Shown: piece by piece, positions 11,750 to 26,069 of the stretch | How the letters are laid out: every line of letters starts with the position of its first letter | Numbering within the stretch: the first letter of the stretch is position 1 | Assembly: GCA_029379385.1 (NCBI GenBank) | Contig: CM055618.1 | Coordinates: 8,442,134-8,506,133 of the forward strand | DNA length: 64,000 bases | From: Quillaja saponaria | Lineage: Eukaryota; Streptophyta; Magnoliopsida; Fabales; Quillajaceae | Direction: 5' to 3' | The notes under the pieces: generated by a model | Told to the model about the DNA's origin: nothing | Database searches by the model: none | The model's input: the letters and a program-made list of their open reading frames with translations, nothing else | Made by a program: the position numbers and the translations under genes

Positions 11750-14700
11750 GTTATTTGTCCAATTTCTTACAACAATTCATTTTAAATTTTTAACTTATCC
11801 AAAATTATGACACAACACAAGATAACATTATTTTGACAATACATTAACACTTATGCCCCGTCAAGTTTTACCTTTACTTTAAATGTTTCATCTTTTGGCC
11901 CAACTAGTGGTATTTTAGCATCTTCCAATGCTATGTTAATCGACTTAGGCTGCCATTAGAAAATTAGTTAAGTATGCCAGCTCCAAGGAAACCTAGCAAA
12001 ATCAGATAATAAATACTTTTTAATTTGCAATTGAGGTATAACAATTAATAGAAGCAGGATCTAGACTGGGGCCATATAAGATCTAGACTTTCATTCAAAA
12101 GTGCAAGAAGGAAACAATTAAAAGAAGTGAAAATTCTTTAGAATTCAAATTGCTAGACCATCTTTTCTTTTAAGGAACATCAAAGCTAAACCCGGTTTGA
12201 AAAGTTAATTCAGGTATACTTTTCCTTTAATCACTCTTTTAAACAATTTTTTTTTATTTGCCAAAAGGAAATCCTCTAATATATACCTATACAAGGCAAA
12301 TGAATTATACTGTGAAATTGGCAAGGAATTGCTGTTGATATGAAGAGGTTCACTTCAATGCTCAAAACACATAATTACAACATTCTTAAAACAATTAACC
12401 AGTTTAAATCATTATCATGTTATATGTCTCGAGCCAAGTTTGACACCGCATGATGGTTTTTAACTAAAATTAAAGAAAAAAAATTCCTGAGAAGATAAAT
12501 AGATTCAAATTTTGGCTAGTTAGAGAACAAATAAGGTAATTGTTGTTCTTTCTGTCATATAAATAATATTGCTTAAAAACATATGCAATATATATATTAG
12601 TAAATTTATTAAATTGGTGAGACGTTCGAGTTTTCAAGTTGAATTTTTTAAAGTATGAACTTGACTAGTTTATTAAATCAGTCTTAAAATTGAATTTAAA
12701 TTTAACTTGTTTAAATACAAATCAAGTTCAAGTTGAACCTTTAACGAATAACTTATGAATTTTCACAAGTCATTTGTTTATTTGTACCCCTAAGTTATTA
12801 TAAGCTAACAAGATGCTGCACGCACACTAGATTACTTATAACCTATTCCAAGAACTGTTTCCTTTTTAATCGACTCTCTTTGAAATGATCTAACTTCCTC
12901 TAGTAGCTTCTAGCAATGGTTGCCATAGTCTCACTGTAGTTTCCATTATCTCCAGAGGCTTCTGCAGTAGTTATTATCATCTTTGATATTTATGAAGATG
13001 ATTGTTATTGTTTTTGACAGGTTTTGAAGATGAATGTCTTCAGTATGAGCCACATAGCTTCTAATTGATTTATTATAGACAAATTTTCAAATTTGGCAGC
13101 TAAGAACATACATGAATTTGTCAATTTATTCAATAAGATGGGGTACCTGCGGGCATAATCTAAACGGCTCGCGTGGATGTAAAGATATCATCCAGAAAAA
13201 CTATAATTGTTAAATATGAAATAAATTAATGTCAATTTATTTGGCCTAGTAGTGTACAATAACCATAAAATGGACCCTATTTGCAATTTCGAATGATAAC
13301 TATTGCACTTTTTTATATCTAATGATTCTCTTTGTATGTTATTTGAATTTGATTTCAACACCTCATGGGTTGGTCTAGTATACAAAAGTGTGTATTTTAT
13401 TATTTAATTTTATGAGTTTAAAAATTTTTTTGTGAGTATTGCTGTATTTATAAATTTTCTAATATTGACATTATCTTTTGACTAGACCAGAGTAATAAAT
13501 TAGTCGAAAGGACAAAAACTAACATGGACACAATCTGACCAAGAAACTAAAGTAAGAAAAAAAAAAAAATTTGATTTGGAGCCCTAATAAAGGGATACCT
13601 TCTATAAAGTGATTAGTTGTGGGAGAGATAAATTGATTAATATTGAATGTAACTTAAAATAAAACAAAACAAAGTGCTAAACAAATAATGTTATTTAAAT
13701 AAAGATAAATAAGTTTCTCTTTGCAATTTTTTATTACAGAATCCTAAATTCAAAGAAACAAAATGTAGAACAAAAGATGAAAAAGAAAAAGGTTCCAATC
13801 TTGCAAAAACCTAAGAAAATGAGAATTAAAAATGTAAATTCATGATGTGATTGTAATGATTATGACTTGAAAGCTCTGGAATAGGTGGGGCAACCATTGC
13901 TCAATTCAATCTTTCTTTCCTGCCCCCTCTTTCAAGTTTCAACCTTTCCTTTATCTTCAGCTTTTAAAAAATATTCTCCCCCAATCCCCCCTCCAACCCT
14001 CCATATTAATTATTGGTAGCAATGTGGATTGCACCATAGAATATAGATAGGCATTTGTGTTCATGTGTTCTAGTATTTGAATGGCAACAAGCAGGCCTGC
14101 CCTATGATTAGATTTGAGTGACTACATTCTTTTCACTCTCTTGTAATTTGTATTAGGATTACACAAACACATTTTCTCATACAATAATAAATTTATACAA
14201 AATAAATAATATCACATTTATATCACATTTATCAAAATTGAAATCGCAACCCTTGAGGTTACAATAGAGTAAAATTGAGAAAGGAAAAGAAACTGTGCAA
14301 TGTATCACGTCATACATTAATCTTACCTGTAGGTAGTAATTATCAATGGCTAACATTAGAGTTTTCAACTTTCACACGCAGAAGATATTAAGAAATGATA
14401 ATTACGAGCCCCAGCAATCAAACCTAAAATAAAACATTTGCAAACAATCCTTTCGACTTCATGCAAACAACCCTTTGTGAGGCATAATAATGGAGAAGGA
14501 AGGGATTATCCATCTGTCTACTTTTCCTTTCTTTTTAATCCCAGTTTTAGTTTTTTCCTCCATTTCTGGAGAACACATTGGTCTCTGCCATTAAGAAAAT
14601 TCAATGACAACAATTATCTATATAATGTAACATGGGGCATTTCTGACGCATCAAACACATCAAAGATTTAACATATCAAAAAATTACTCAGTACTCTGTT

Positions 14701-14880
14701 TCATATCAACTAATTATCATATACATCACTATTGTATCACTCAATTTTACAAGCCAATCACGTGCATGCCAAAAGCCATTTATCATTCTATCTATCAAGA
14801 AATGCATGTCATGTAACTTTACTCTGTATGCACCAAAATCATCTTCTAGATTACATTTTTACATCACCTAGACATTGTTC
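11750..14880. other. Gene-free intergenic DNA and 3' flank of the ANTH gene
   Basis: No coding region was supported. The sequence is AT-rich with scattered homopolymers. The part nearest 14880 should include the 3' untranslated region of the minus-strand ANTH gene, but I could not place its polyadenylation site. Confidence 0.5.
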
Positions 14881-17800
14881 TTATAGCAAGCCAGTGCTTC
14901 CAAAGGGATTGTTATTTTGTGGGTGAGAAACAGGATTCATAGGAAATGCTCCATATCCTGCCTCGCCAAAGGGATTCATTGGGTTCATCAACATATGTTG
15001 TGCCTGCGGCTGTGACTGTGGATATGGCTGAGATTGGAAAGGTTGGTATTGACCAAAGGGATTGGTCTGCTGTTGAGCCATTGCTGCCATTTGAACAGAC
15101 GGAGGAGGAGGTATGTTGCTTGATAAAGCAAATGGATCCTGCACCTCAAATGGATTTGGAGCTGGTGCTCCATACACAGGCTGCCGCGCAGCTCTATATG
15201 CCGCTTCATCATATAAACTGTTAAGAGTGAGAGAGTCGAACCCACCAGCCTGACATTTCAATGACCAAATTATAGTAAGACAGTTGAAGCATACACATGT
15301 AGGCCATTCTTCTGATTTTACTAAATTTCTTATCACAATTCATACAGAAACATTTGCTAATGCTCCTAAAGTGCGCAAGAAATGCTGTTATCCCTGTTGT
15401 CCCTCCCCCCATCACACACACCCACACCTACACCCACACCTCAAGGTATAAATGGCAGAAGGCATCACAGAAATATTATCATTTTACATGATGTCTGGCT
15501 CCAGAACCAAATTATACTGATATTATTGCAAACAAATGGTTCCTTACAGGAGCTATTGAAATTTATGTTCATAAAAGGAGTAATGTTCTTATGTAAAGAC
15601 TTGAGACCAACTTACACAATTAACTTTACATGTATGTCCTTTAGTATATTTACAAAATGCCAGATATAATGCCCCGACTATGGTCTAAGTTCCAAAGTGG
15701 AGATGCCAAATACCATTTGAATAACCATGTCAGAATTTAGATCTGGGAAAAGCAATCCAAACCCAAGCCTATCATTCCTATAAGCACTACATATATAAAT
15801 AAGTAGCGGCAGAGGAGCCGCATCCATAGGGAACTGCCAATTCTTCATCTTACACATGCATCGTGGGAATCAGCATTTCCTGAGTTTAATGGTTTGTAGC
15901 CTATTTACATATTTCGATGTGTACAAGCAGCTTGGCCAATATGAACTCAACTAATCAGTGAGAACTGAAAACAACTAAATCTTCAAACATCTCGACTATT
16001 GAAAAGGATAGGCATAGCAAGATACCAATCTTCATATTCAGCCAGAAATGTTCCTGAAATTAACTTCTAATATTTTTCTTTTAAAAAATAAAAATTTATC
16101 TTCAGATAACTCCAATTTGTTGTTGCATTCTCCCCCCTCCCTTCTCAAAACAATCCCCAGACATTTTATTTTCAACATACTTAATGATATTTATGCACAC
16201 AAGTTACGATCTCTGCCAGTACATCAAAAAGGAAAAGTAACAATGAGAAAAAACAAAGGAGCACATGTAGGGCATACCAATTGTCTCTCATTGACTGTAG
16301 AAATGTTGTTACTTGGAGTGGTGACCAGGGCGAGCTCCCATCCATTAGGATCATAATCTTTTGCTTGAACAGTACCAGAATCGAATGTTGACGGACCTAC
16401 ATATGAAGAACAAGCAACATTTCCTAGGTTATCAAAAGAACCTGCCATTACAATATAATGTAATGTGAGAAGAGAAGAAACCCAAAAGGCAATTTCGTAT
16501 GACCAGTTTCAGTTGGAACTATGGCTAAAGCCAAAGCATTTCTTTCCTCAATTGTTGACGCATTAGGTGTACTGTCATCCAACCCCTGCACCCAAGTAAA
16601 CAATAAGGCTTATCCTTGAAAAAACATAACCCGAGATAATGAAACCCAACCATGATTTACCAGCAAATCTCCAGTTCCAAGGCCGTTCTGAGGTGGAGGA
16701 GGAGGACGGGGAGCAACCTCAGCAGTGGAACGTGCAATATTATCCACATTTTCTGCAGGCTCAGGTTCCTCACCAGATACTTTGACATCTTCACTTGAAA
16801 GATCTTCTTCAGGTTTATATGTCAATTGAAGCTGTTCATAATAAACACCTAGTAGTGTTAGAAGAACATAAAACAGAAATCAAAATTTCCAACCAAAAAC
16901 ATAGGTGGAAAAATGTAAACGTAAAACACCATGCAGACACAGATGACATATAAGCTAGTGACAATCAGAAATCAACATTTTCCAAGTTGTACACGAAGTT
17001 TTAGTAACCTATACAATGTGCACAAGCTGCTTGTCAACAAATAATAAAATATATACTGACCAGTGGCTCACTTGGAACTGTAACCACTCGTGGAGCCTCC
17101 CTGATGTACTCTTCCATGGTTGTAAGAAATGATTGTGGAGGCTGAAAATGGCAAATGAAACATAAAATAGATTTAAATTTAAGATAACAAACATTTAAAT
17201 TAGTACATTTTCAGAAGCATACCTCTCTTAAAACAGGAAACTGGAAATTCCGAGCAAGTTCCAATCCTTTGCAAATTTCATAGAAATCAGAGAGGCTTGC
17301 AGCCTGTAGCAACCTAGATTTTTAGTAAATTAACATAGAACTATGCTGCTGAGACTTAGATCCTACTGCATACAACAGTCAATCTGAATTTTCAACTTCC
17401 AAAGCAGTTACAAAGTAAAAAGAATCATCATCACCTGCTGACCAGCACGTTTATAGACATCAAGGGCTTTAATAGCTTCATGTCTCGGCATCTCAAAAAA
17501 CTGCCATCAAGTTATGATTTATCACAATTATATAAAAAGCATATATAGCAAATTAAAACTTCATAATCATCACATAAATAAACCATTAACCAGTTTACCT
17601 TATCTACAAGATTGATGATTCCATCATTAATAGCACAATAAATCTTAAAGCTCTCCTTCAATACCTAGAATGTGGGTGAGAACAAGTTTAATAATAAATC
17701 CAGGCAATGAAAATGCTATTCAATAAAATGGAAGATTATATACCTAGATAACAACAAAATTTTCAAAATATGCATAGCAGCACGCATCACTGGAATATTT

Positions 17801-20800
17801 CCCAGCCAGGACATAGTTTATCATATTCTGTATTCAATAGTTTGGAAAACTATCTATGAGTGGCTCAGATCAGATCTAGATTAGAACTACTCCATGAATG
17901 ATTACATAATGATGAAACCAATTTTCACCAGAACTGCCATCCTTTTCTAAAGAAATGTATTAAGGCGACAGGGATGATTCTCCCTACTTATTTATGGTCT
18001 GAGACTCTCTCTACTTGTTATATACGTCTTTTCTTTTCTTTTCTATGATATAATATATAAATATATATGTGTATATGTGTGTGTGTGTCAACTACATCTT
18101 GAAAGGTGGCCAACTGCATCTTGAAATGCTGAGAATCCAAGAAATTGATAAAAGTAGTCAACAAACTAAAGCTTGCTTAGAAATCAACAAAACTCCACGT
18201 TATAGTTATTTATCCTATGGTTTCATCCCAGCAAAGCCTGGGTTTAGTCTAAAATTTTTGCTTGAATCATTTTATTCCACATATATAGATAGAAATTGGA
18301 GAAAATTTAAAAGTCAAGGTTCAGGATCTTGCTAAAATCAACAATAGAATAAAGTTTCAGTTAACATCTTGAATCGTCCACGTGTTTCTTAGTATTCCTA
18401 AATAGAAATATTGCACCTACTATGAAAAACTATCTTTCAACTTCAAGAGAATAGTTATTTATTTCTTTTTCTTCGTTTGGTACAGTCTTCCACTCATACT
18501 TGGTTCGTTATGAACATGCAATCTGCCCTCAATTATTTATTATTCTCGTGAAGGAGGTAAAGATTGCCATGCCATGTGACCCTAAGGATCGTAGGTGAAA
18601 AGTATATAATTTATTATTCAAAGTATCTCAAAATTTTACTTATAGGATCTAAATGTACAATTTCATACAAACAGAGGATCTACAAACAAACAAAGACTCC
18701 AAACATACCAGAGCTAGTGCATATTGTATGACATAATTGCCGACAGCTGCTCCTTCTGGCTGTAAAAATGCAATGTAAATCAATTTGCTATTGGTTGGCT
18801 CAAAATCTAGTAAAATAACTACTTGCATACAAATATAACTGAATTGATAATGTAAACGCATGTATATGTAAATGAAGCAACATAAAATCCATATTTTAGG
18901 TGAGAATTACCCGACAACCAATTAGACGATAGAGCAGCTGTTGCAAAGCAGGCAACTGCTCCAACAATTCCTCACTGTCCAAGTCCCTGGTCCTGCTGTA
19001 TCCCTGCTCAGGAAACATATTAAAATAGAAAGTTCTAATAAAACTGTAGTCTGTATAATCTGAACACACATACTACAATAAAGCTGCTACAAACTAGTTC
19101 ATTACATCTTTAATCTTCAAAATGTATAAGAAGAAAATTTATGAATCTTGATAGATGAATAAAAATATTTTCCGCAGTCCAAACTCCAGAATCAGTTCAG
19201 CTTGTTACAAAACTGAAAAAACTTTAGATTACCACATAAATAAAAACGAGTGATGGAACAAAACTCAATCATTTTACAGTAGGGCAAGGACCTAAAGTTC
19301 TAAATATCTTCCTGATTTCATTTTGCCAGGTAAAACATTTTAAATCACCAGTCTACATAATCAATATTCATGTTTCAAGCTTCAGATTAGGTCAGCGTTT
19401 TTCATCTAAATACTACATAATTTACCTAGATTTCAATCTGTCCTTGCACTTATACAACTTCTGTTTTGGGTCACATAACAACCAATTATCTTCAACAAAA
19501 TCCATTTGGTTATAATTTCATTTGTCTGCTCTTCTTTCTTTCTTATCACTGTAGCAATCTGTCCATCCTACTTTCTACTAACTAACTAGGGATTGGCTTG
19601 TATAGGACAAAATTATGTAATCCAAGAATAGAAGGGTACAAATATTATGTGATAATATTGCCAGGTAGTCATCCAAATTCCAATCATACAATGGTAGCAT
19701 GCTTCTTCAACATATCACAACAGCACATGCTACTAGAAAAGTCTCCTTGCTCAAAGGCTCCCTTTCATGTGAAATTCTAGATTAAAAAGGGTAGTAGGTA
19801 CCATTCACTATCTCACAAGATATTACAAGGAATGCATTTTATGTTTTCTTTTAGAAAACAAAAGAAAAATATACTTTACCTATTAGTGAAAGAAAAAAAA
19901 AATGGTACCCTTTATGCATAAGAAGTGTAACAAGCCAACAACAGTCCATTCACTTAATCGATAATGCACTGACATTTCTGGAAAAAAGTACCACTTAAAT
20001 AAAGCCAAATAGGCAAGATCACAAAGTATCCAATAGTATACAACTATACATCATTATACAACGAAAAAAAAAAAAAAAAAAACGAATTTACGTACAAAAA
20101 TTAAAGAAGAAGAATACAATGAAAAAGAAAAATTAGCATTTATATACAAAAATGAAAGAAAAAGAAGAGTAAGTTTAATGAAAAGTGTCAAGAGATTGGT
20201 AACAAATACAGAAGATAGAATCAATAATGGAACACTAATGTTCGAAAAGAAATTCCATATAATAAATTTGATTTGAAGCCCAAAGATTATGTGGTTCACA
20301 TAACATAGAGAAGCTAATCAAAACAAGTTATCTTTCCATCACCATTTTGGGGTTCCTGACATCATAAACTATCATGAATTCATTCACTAACAAACCTTGA
20401 CATTTGACAATCACAACCACTAATCCTTGTATTTAGTAAAAGTATAATACAGCTGCTAGTTACAAATACAGTTTAGTTGTAGAGCTCAAGCCACTTACTT
20501 ATTTTCTTTTTTCCAGGGAAATAATAAAAATCCCCTAGAAGTTTCCAATTCTAATTACTGAAGGGTATACTCATAGATGCAGAAAAATACCTTCTCCTGC
20601 CCATTGGCAGGCCTGGGCAGACGCTCCGCTTCAATATCATACTTCAGAGTCCTAAAACTTTCCAGTCTTTCTTCCAAAAACAATGCATAGGTACGTACCC
20701 ATGCAGAGCAGTCCCAAGCTGCAAGTAAAACAAAATCATGACCACCCAAATGGAATTCTCAATCCCATAATTAAGTAAAGAAGTGATGTGGTCATTTAAG

Positions 20801-23385
20801 AACACTGGTTAGAATATAAAAGCTAGAAACAGAAATAAAAAGATAGTGGCAGGGGAAAAAGGACATTAAGGTGCCAAAAATAACCAATTGGGCTTGAATC
20901 ATCCTTGAAATTAGAAAGTTGCAGAATGCGTCCTTTCTGTGAAAAAATTAGAAGCTCTTCTCTAACAGTAGGATCACCCTCCCTTAGTGTCCTATGAATG
21001 ACTATCAATGTCTTTAATGCTACCTGTGAAAAGGAGCAAGAGGAAAATAAATAAGGGTAGCATAAGCATATTAACCGTTTCAAAATTAAAAGCAACATGC
21101 TGATAGAAAGTAAGCCAGATATAACCTAGCAAAAAACTACAGACAGGAAAAGACTAAACAATTGAAGTGCATAATGAAGACAGTGCATGGCAGCAGAAGT
21201 GCAACTGCAACCTTAACAGGAATTAGAAACCCAAGGGCAAACTATGCTGATTATAGGTACTACTACATACTCATCTGAAAGCCATTAAAAGGTCAAAACA
21301 GCTTTCCCAATAAATATAAATGGAAGCAATACTTCTCATCTGATGGATGAATTCCTTGGGTGTACACGTTATCCCATTTACAGGAGTGTTTTTTCAAGGA
21401 AAGCTAAGCAAGATAATTACCATTCAACCATATTTGAAAGGGAAAGGTGGTAAGTTTAGGATGAAATGGACCTTAGAAGATATCCGTTACACAATGCAAC
21501 CAAATCAAGGAAAAAAAACTCTTTTTTCTTTTATAAGGAATCCTCACATCCGTTTTTCTCCATATTTCTAAAGGTAAGTGAATGAACATTTATGAACTTT
21601 TCACTATCTAAAAAGTTGTAGGAGATTTCTCCTTGAGCATTTTCCGCTTCTAGAGCTCAGAGCCCAAAGCCCGCACAGCAATGACACTTCCAGCAGCAAT
21701 TCCATTTTGGAGGCCGTAAAAACATCCCACTCCAAGTTGTAAAACAGATGGAATTTGGTGACCTATTAATAATTGGTTTCCCAGCCCCCTTTACACATTA
21801 TACTGTTCCTAACAATCCTGTTAAATACTTTTTGTGATTGTTCTACCCATTGTGGAGGGATAAAAGAACCAATAGCATAGATTTTTATCATATCCTAACA
21901 CCAGTGAGCCTAAGCTACATATCCACCTAATATCCAGTGTGACAAAAGAAGAAACTTAAGCATTAAACTTCACAACAACAGTAACACTAGCACCTATTTG
22001 TTTTATTTCCACTGGTTGTTTCGTTGTATTGGACTAGAATGCTAAGGCCCGGTGATCTGTACATCAAATGTCTTAAAAAGGTATCGCAGATTTTATGTTA
22101 ACTGGGTAAATACGTGGCTTACTAGCTTGCAATGCAACATTTGATTGATTCAAGCAATAACAATGACATGTTGCAAATATGAAAGTCTACAACTTGTATG
22201 AGGCACACACTCCATTTTATTGCACCAACGACAGATACTGTTATCAGCTGATCTGGTAAAATTCTGTTTTGATACTGACTCAGGCCAGTGGGCAGCACAA
22301 GTACTCCATAAAAAGGAACATTAAAGCAAGAAATAGGTGCCATACTCAAAATATCTCATAACTGGTAAGGATAAAAATTTAGATTCCTAAAAGTGACGTC
22401 GAATGTATGTAAAATCTAGCAGGAATCTCTATATAATGAAACAAATGGAATGCTCTTTCAAAGACTTCAAACTAGATAGCTTCACATTCACATTTTTGTA
22501 AAACAAGTTGATATCTTGCTATGGAAAAAAAAAGCATGTGGACGCTAATACCCCATTCCTAAAGGCAGATATTAATGGATAATTTGCCCAAGACATCAAT
22601 GAAAACTCTACACAGTTCAACATTCATGTAATAATTTTACGTTAACATTTCTATTAACTAACATACAGTTTATGGTTGTACCTAATAGATAGCCTCTTCA
22701 CATTTCATATCCCATTACAGAAATGGGAATCTAAAAGCACAAAAGCATTATTAATGAATGACTGAAGATCCTACACATATACATAATCATATAAATATCA
22801 AACAATAGAAAGATCCTAAAAGTGAATGTCATTACCGTCCAATTACGTGTCTTGGCCAATCGCCGAGCGAGAGCATGAATGCAATAAGCAACATCAGCTC
22901 GGGGTCGAATTGTAGATGTGGCAATTAAGATTTCTACAAAAAAAATATATATATTAAAAAAAAAAAACAATATTCACATAATATTCTATAAAAAATAAAT
23001 AAATAAATAAACAAGAACCCAAAATATCAAAATTGGATCCATGAAATATAAATCTCTCACTTCTGAGGTGCCTCTCTTTAGGGGGACACTCAACATGGTT
23101 TGTAGCTTTGACTATGGCGACGTCCAAATCCTATATTTAACAACCAATTAGAGCAACCCACATGATAGTTTATTGATAGGAATTAAAAAGAAAAGAAAAA
23201 AGAATTCAAATCCATGAAAGATTGCTACTTTCAAACATTATCTATTACCCATTAGAAATCGGAGGAATATAATACAACAACTAGAGAAATTATACCGCAT
23301 AGTCGCTGTTGACATGGGCAAGGCCGACTTTGGTGGTATCTTTGAGAGCCCCATAAGCTTTTCTCCAACTCTGAAGCGTGCCCAT
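14881..23385 (-). CDS. PICALM1: ANTH-domain clathrin assembly protein (PICALM/AP180 family)
   Basis: This endocytic adaptor binds PtdIns(4,5)P2 at the plasma membrane and recruits clathrin. Fifteen exons: 23385-23296, 23130-23061, 22933-22836, 21023-20885, 20718-20591, 19003-18911, 18759-18709, 17664-17599, 17500-17435, 17303-17223, 17141-17061, 16831-16661, 16585-16504, 16441-16278, 15249-14881. All are GT-AG and in phase, giving 582 aa, close to Arabidopsis At2g01600 as I recall it. The N-terminus [20 protein letters not shown] is typical. Phosphoinositide-contact motifs are KATNH (38-42) and PKERH (47-51). The ANTH fold covers roughly residues 20-300. An acidic, proline-rich linker (PRPPPPPQ) follows. 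The tail carries four NPF motifs (492, 523, 552, 574), which bind EH-domain proteins, and one DPF (498). No damage is visible. The family is certain; the exact orthologue is inferred. Confidence 0.95.
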
Positions 23386-24600
23386 TTGTACTCTTCCACC
23401 GCAGATCTCTCTTTCTCTCTCTCCAACTGTACAAGAAGATATTACGTGGTATTCAACCCTTGATTCTCACTCACCCTCTGAAATCTCTCAGTATGATGGG
23501 TTTGTTGAATTCAGGAGGGGGAGAGAAGGAGAGGACTCGAAACAAATGACAGCCTGCTAAAGGAAGTTATGGTATCGTTGGTATTCGTCTGGGCAATATT
23601 TTTTCTTTTCTTTTCATTTGGGAATGGAATTCCAACCCTCTGGGCTCTGGTCTTTTTGGCGGCTCCTACTCCAATGTGTCATCATCATTTTTTTATTTTT
23701 ATTTTTTTGGTCTAATCATCATTACTATTTTAAGTGTTAATATTGTATAATAATGTCTTTTAAAAAAATTTACCTTCGTGTCTAAATCATCACATTTTAA
23801 TTGCTTTTGATTATTAAATTCGAGATTAAAAAAAATATGAATCCTAAGATCCATTTTAAAATGGAGGCGAAATAAATTCATCTTAATGGAAATGAATTTT
23901 TTTTTGGCTGAAAATTTTAATGGAAATGAATTGTAATTATGGGTTGTCCTCTCACACTAAAAAGACACAGTATTATAGGGTGATTAAATTATGCTACAAA
24001 AATAGTAAAAATAAGATTACTATTATTTATCAAAGCTTTTTACAAGATTTAATATTTTCAAAAAAATTCTTGTTATTGATCATGAAATAAATAAAAAAGA
24101 AAAATTAGTCTTTCCCCTTAAAAATCATATAAGATGGGGAATAAAATATATATTTAATTGGTTTTTCGTTAAGGCCTCCTAATTTAACAATTAATCATTT
24201 TAAAGAATTACATTAAGATGAAGAAAATAATCATATATTAATAATGGTGAAATTCAAACATGTAACTAAGACATCTAGCAACTCCGACTTAATTCAAGTT
24301 CAACTAACATGTGGTTAGCTCGTATAGTTATAATCACTTATCAACAAATGTAGCTTAGATGACATAGTGATTGGATAAGAGATATTGAGGTTGTTCTTTT
24401 CCATCCTGAGTCTTGCAGCAGGAACATTGTAGTCATGAGAGTTTTATATATAATTTTCATATTTCAGAGGTCAATATATTAAGTTTTAACAAAAGGATAT
24501 GTAATTTATTAATAATAAACGGAATAATCGTCAAACTTAGCAATTTCCAAGTGCAGTCAAACTAATATAGTAAACTTAAACTAAATGAACTAATAAAGTA
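23386..24600. other. ANTH gene promoter side and AT-rich spacer
   Basis: This lies directly upstream of the minus-strand ANTH start. A CT-rich tract (about 23405-23425) sits just before the ATG and may belong to the 5' leader. Beyond about 23.7 kb the sequence is AT-rich with no gene. Confidence 0.45.
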
Positions 24601-24603
24601 TAG

Positions 24604-24896
24604 GTCAATAATTTTATCCCCCAAAAAAAAAAGTATGGGTCAATACTATCATTCAGTAACTACGCTGTAAAGGGCTCACTCGATGCACAAAGTGCTTCCC
24701 GGCTATTGGGGGGTAGAGGGAGGGTGGGCGCACATGTACGCAGCCTTTCCCTTACATTTTTGCAAAAAGGCTGTTTCCACGTCTCTAACCCGTGACCTAC
24801 AGGTCACCAAAAGAACAACTTTACCTACGCTGCATAAGTCAATAATTATACCCAAAAAAAAAAAAGGCATGGGTCTATAATATCATTCAGAATCTA
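24604..24896. repeat. About 60-bp direct repeats flanking the SINE
   Basis: The segment at 24604-24664 (GTCAATAATTTTATCCC, a run of A, ATGGGTCAATACTATCATTC, then CTAC) is repeated at 24838-24896 (GTCAATAATTATACCC, a run of A, ATGGGTCTATAATATCATTC, then CTAC). The two copies differ at only a few positions and lie on either side of the SINE. They are far longer than a normal SINE target duplication. Confidence 0.8.
24666..24837 (-). mobile_element. Au-type SINE (tRNA-derived)
   Basis: Read on the minus strand, the unit starts with an A-box-like GCGTAGGTAAAGTTG and a B-box-like GGTCACGGGTTAGAGAC. The tRNA-unrelated body follows (GTGGAAACAGCC, then AAGGCTGCGTACA) and the unit ends in CACTTTGTGCATCG. 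This order matches the widespread angiosperm Au SINE as I know it. The B box has mutated (GGGTTAGA for GGGTTCGA) and the body carries several changes, so it is an old copy, probably silent. Confidence 0.85.
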
Positions 24897-24899
24897 CAT

Positions 24900-26069
24900 T
24901 TAGAAACCCTTGTAAAATTTGTAATTGCAGTATTCAAAACAGGTTTACTTTTGAATTACCACAAAGTGGTCAACAAATAGAATCCAAAAGAATGGTTTGG
25001 CAACTTGCTACCTAATTGATAGGACTGAAATTCAACTCTGCAAACAACTTTCTGCTTTTAATGTAAACTTTTTTCAGTTTCTTTTCCACAAAGCATTTCC
25101 ATTTCCATTTAAATGATGATGAAGTAAACTTTTAGGATGCTTATCTCTTAATATCCAACTCAGTAGTTCATCTTCATTCATCATCCAACCCCTGCATCAG
25201 TGAGATATGCATTGTTTTTTAGTAAAGTTTGTGCATCTAGCGTTTCTCAAACAACGTGGGAAATCTCTTTATGTAATTTGATCTACTACATATAATAACT
25301 GCTATGTGAGATGGCCTGTAGTAAACAACTTTTGGAAGCTCCAAAAGGCCGTTAGAAACCACTCTGCACACGGATGGCATGGGCGATATCTTGCTAAATT
25401 AGAATATACAAATAATTAAATGCTTGAGCATGAAAGTTGCTTAGTTCTATACAGAAAGGTATACTCCAACATCCCAACTAACATTAATCCATGCATCGGC
25501 ATCCTTCTTCATACTCTTTCCGTAATTCCTCAAATAGTTTGATCGAAGTATTAAGTTGAAAAGACATTTAAGTTACTACTTTAAGTGAAACCACGTCAGA
25601 ATTTTGTAACCAAATAATCAGAGGTGGAATGTATAATACTAGTGTTGGTCTTCCATTGTAGTGTACAGACAACAGGGGCCGGGGTTTCTTTATCAAACCA
25701 ACTACAAGATATATATGAAAGAACATTCATCACCAAGATACTGTACCCGAAAAACTGTATAAGAACATGTCATGGAACAAAGCTAAACTTTTTGTTTTGT
25801 TAAAATCTGTTAAGAAAAGTAAAATCAAACATACAATCCCCTGAGATTTACAACATGGAGTTCGAAAAAGTTGGACATAAACATTCATCATTATAAAACA
25901 TCTGTACAGTGTTCAAGCAATATGTTGCCCTCTGGAACATATAAAATTCTACAATATGCCATGCACATTAAGTGATATCATCCTATATGCTGGGATGATT
26001 ATATCTAGGTGACCACTATCAACGGGCAAATAGCAATATTATTTGGAGTATGAAATTGAACTGACATGT
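24900..26069. other. Intergenic spacer, 3' flank of CRR3
   Basis: No gene or repeat family was recognised. The right end should contain the 3' untranslated region of minus-strand CRR3. Confidence 0.5.

Noticed and set aside
12600..12790. Inverted CAAGTTCAAGTT-type repeats as a MITE
   Set aside because: The words are short and scattered, and no clear ends or target duplication were found.
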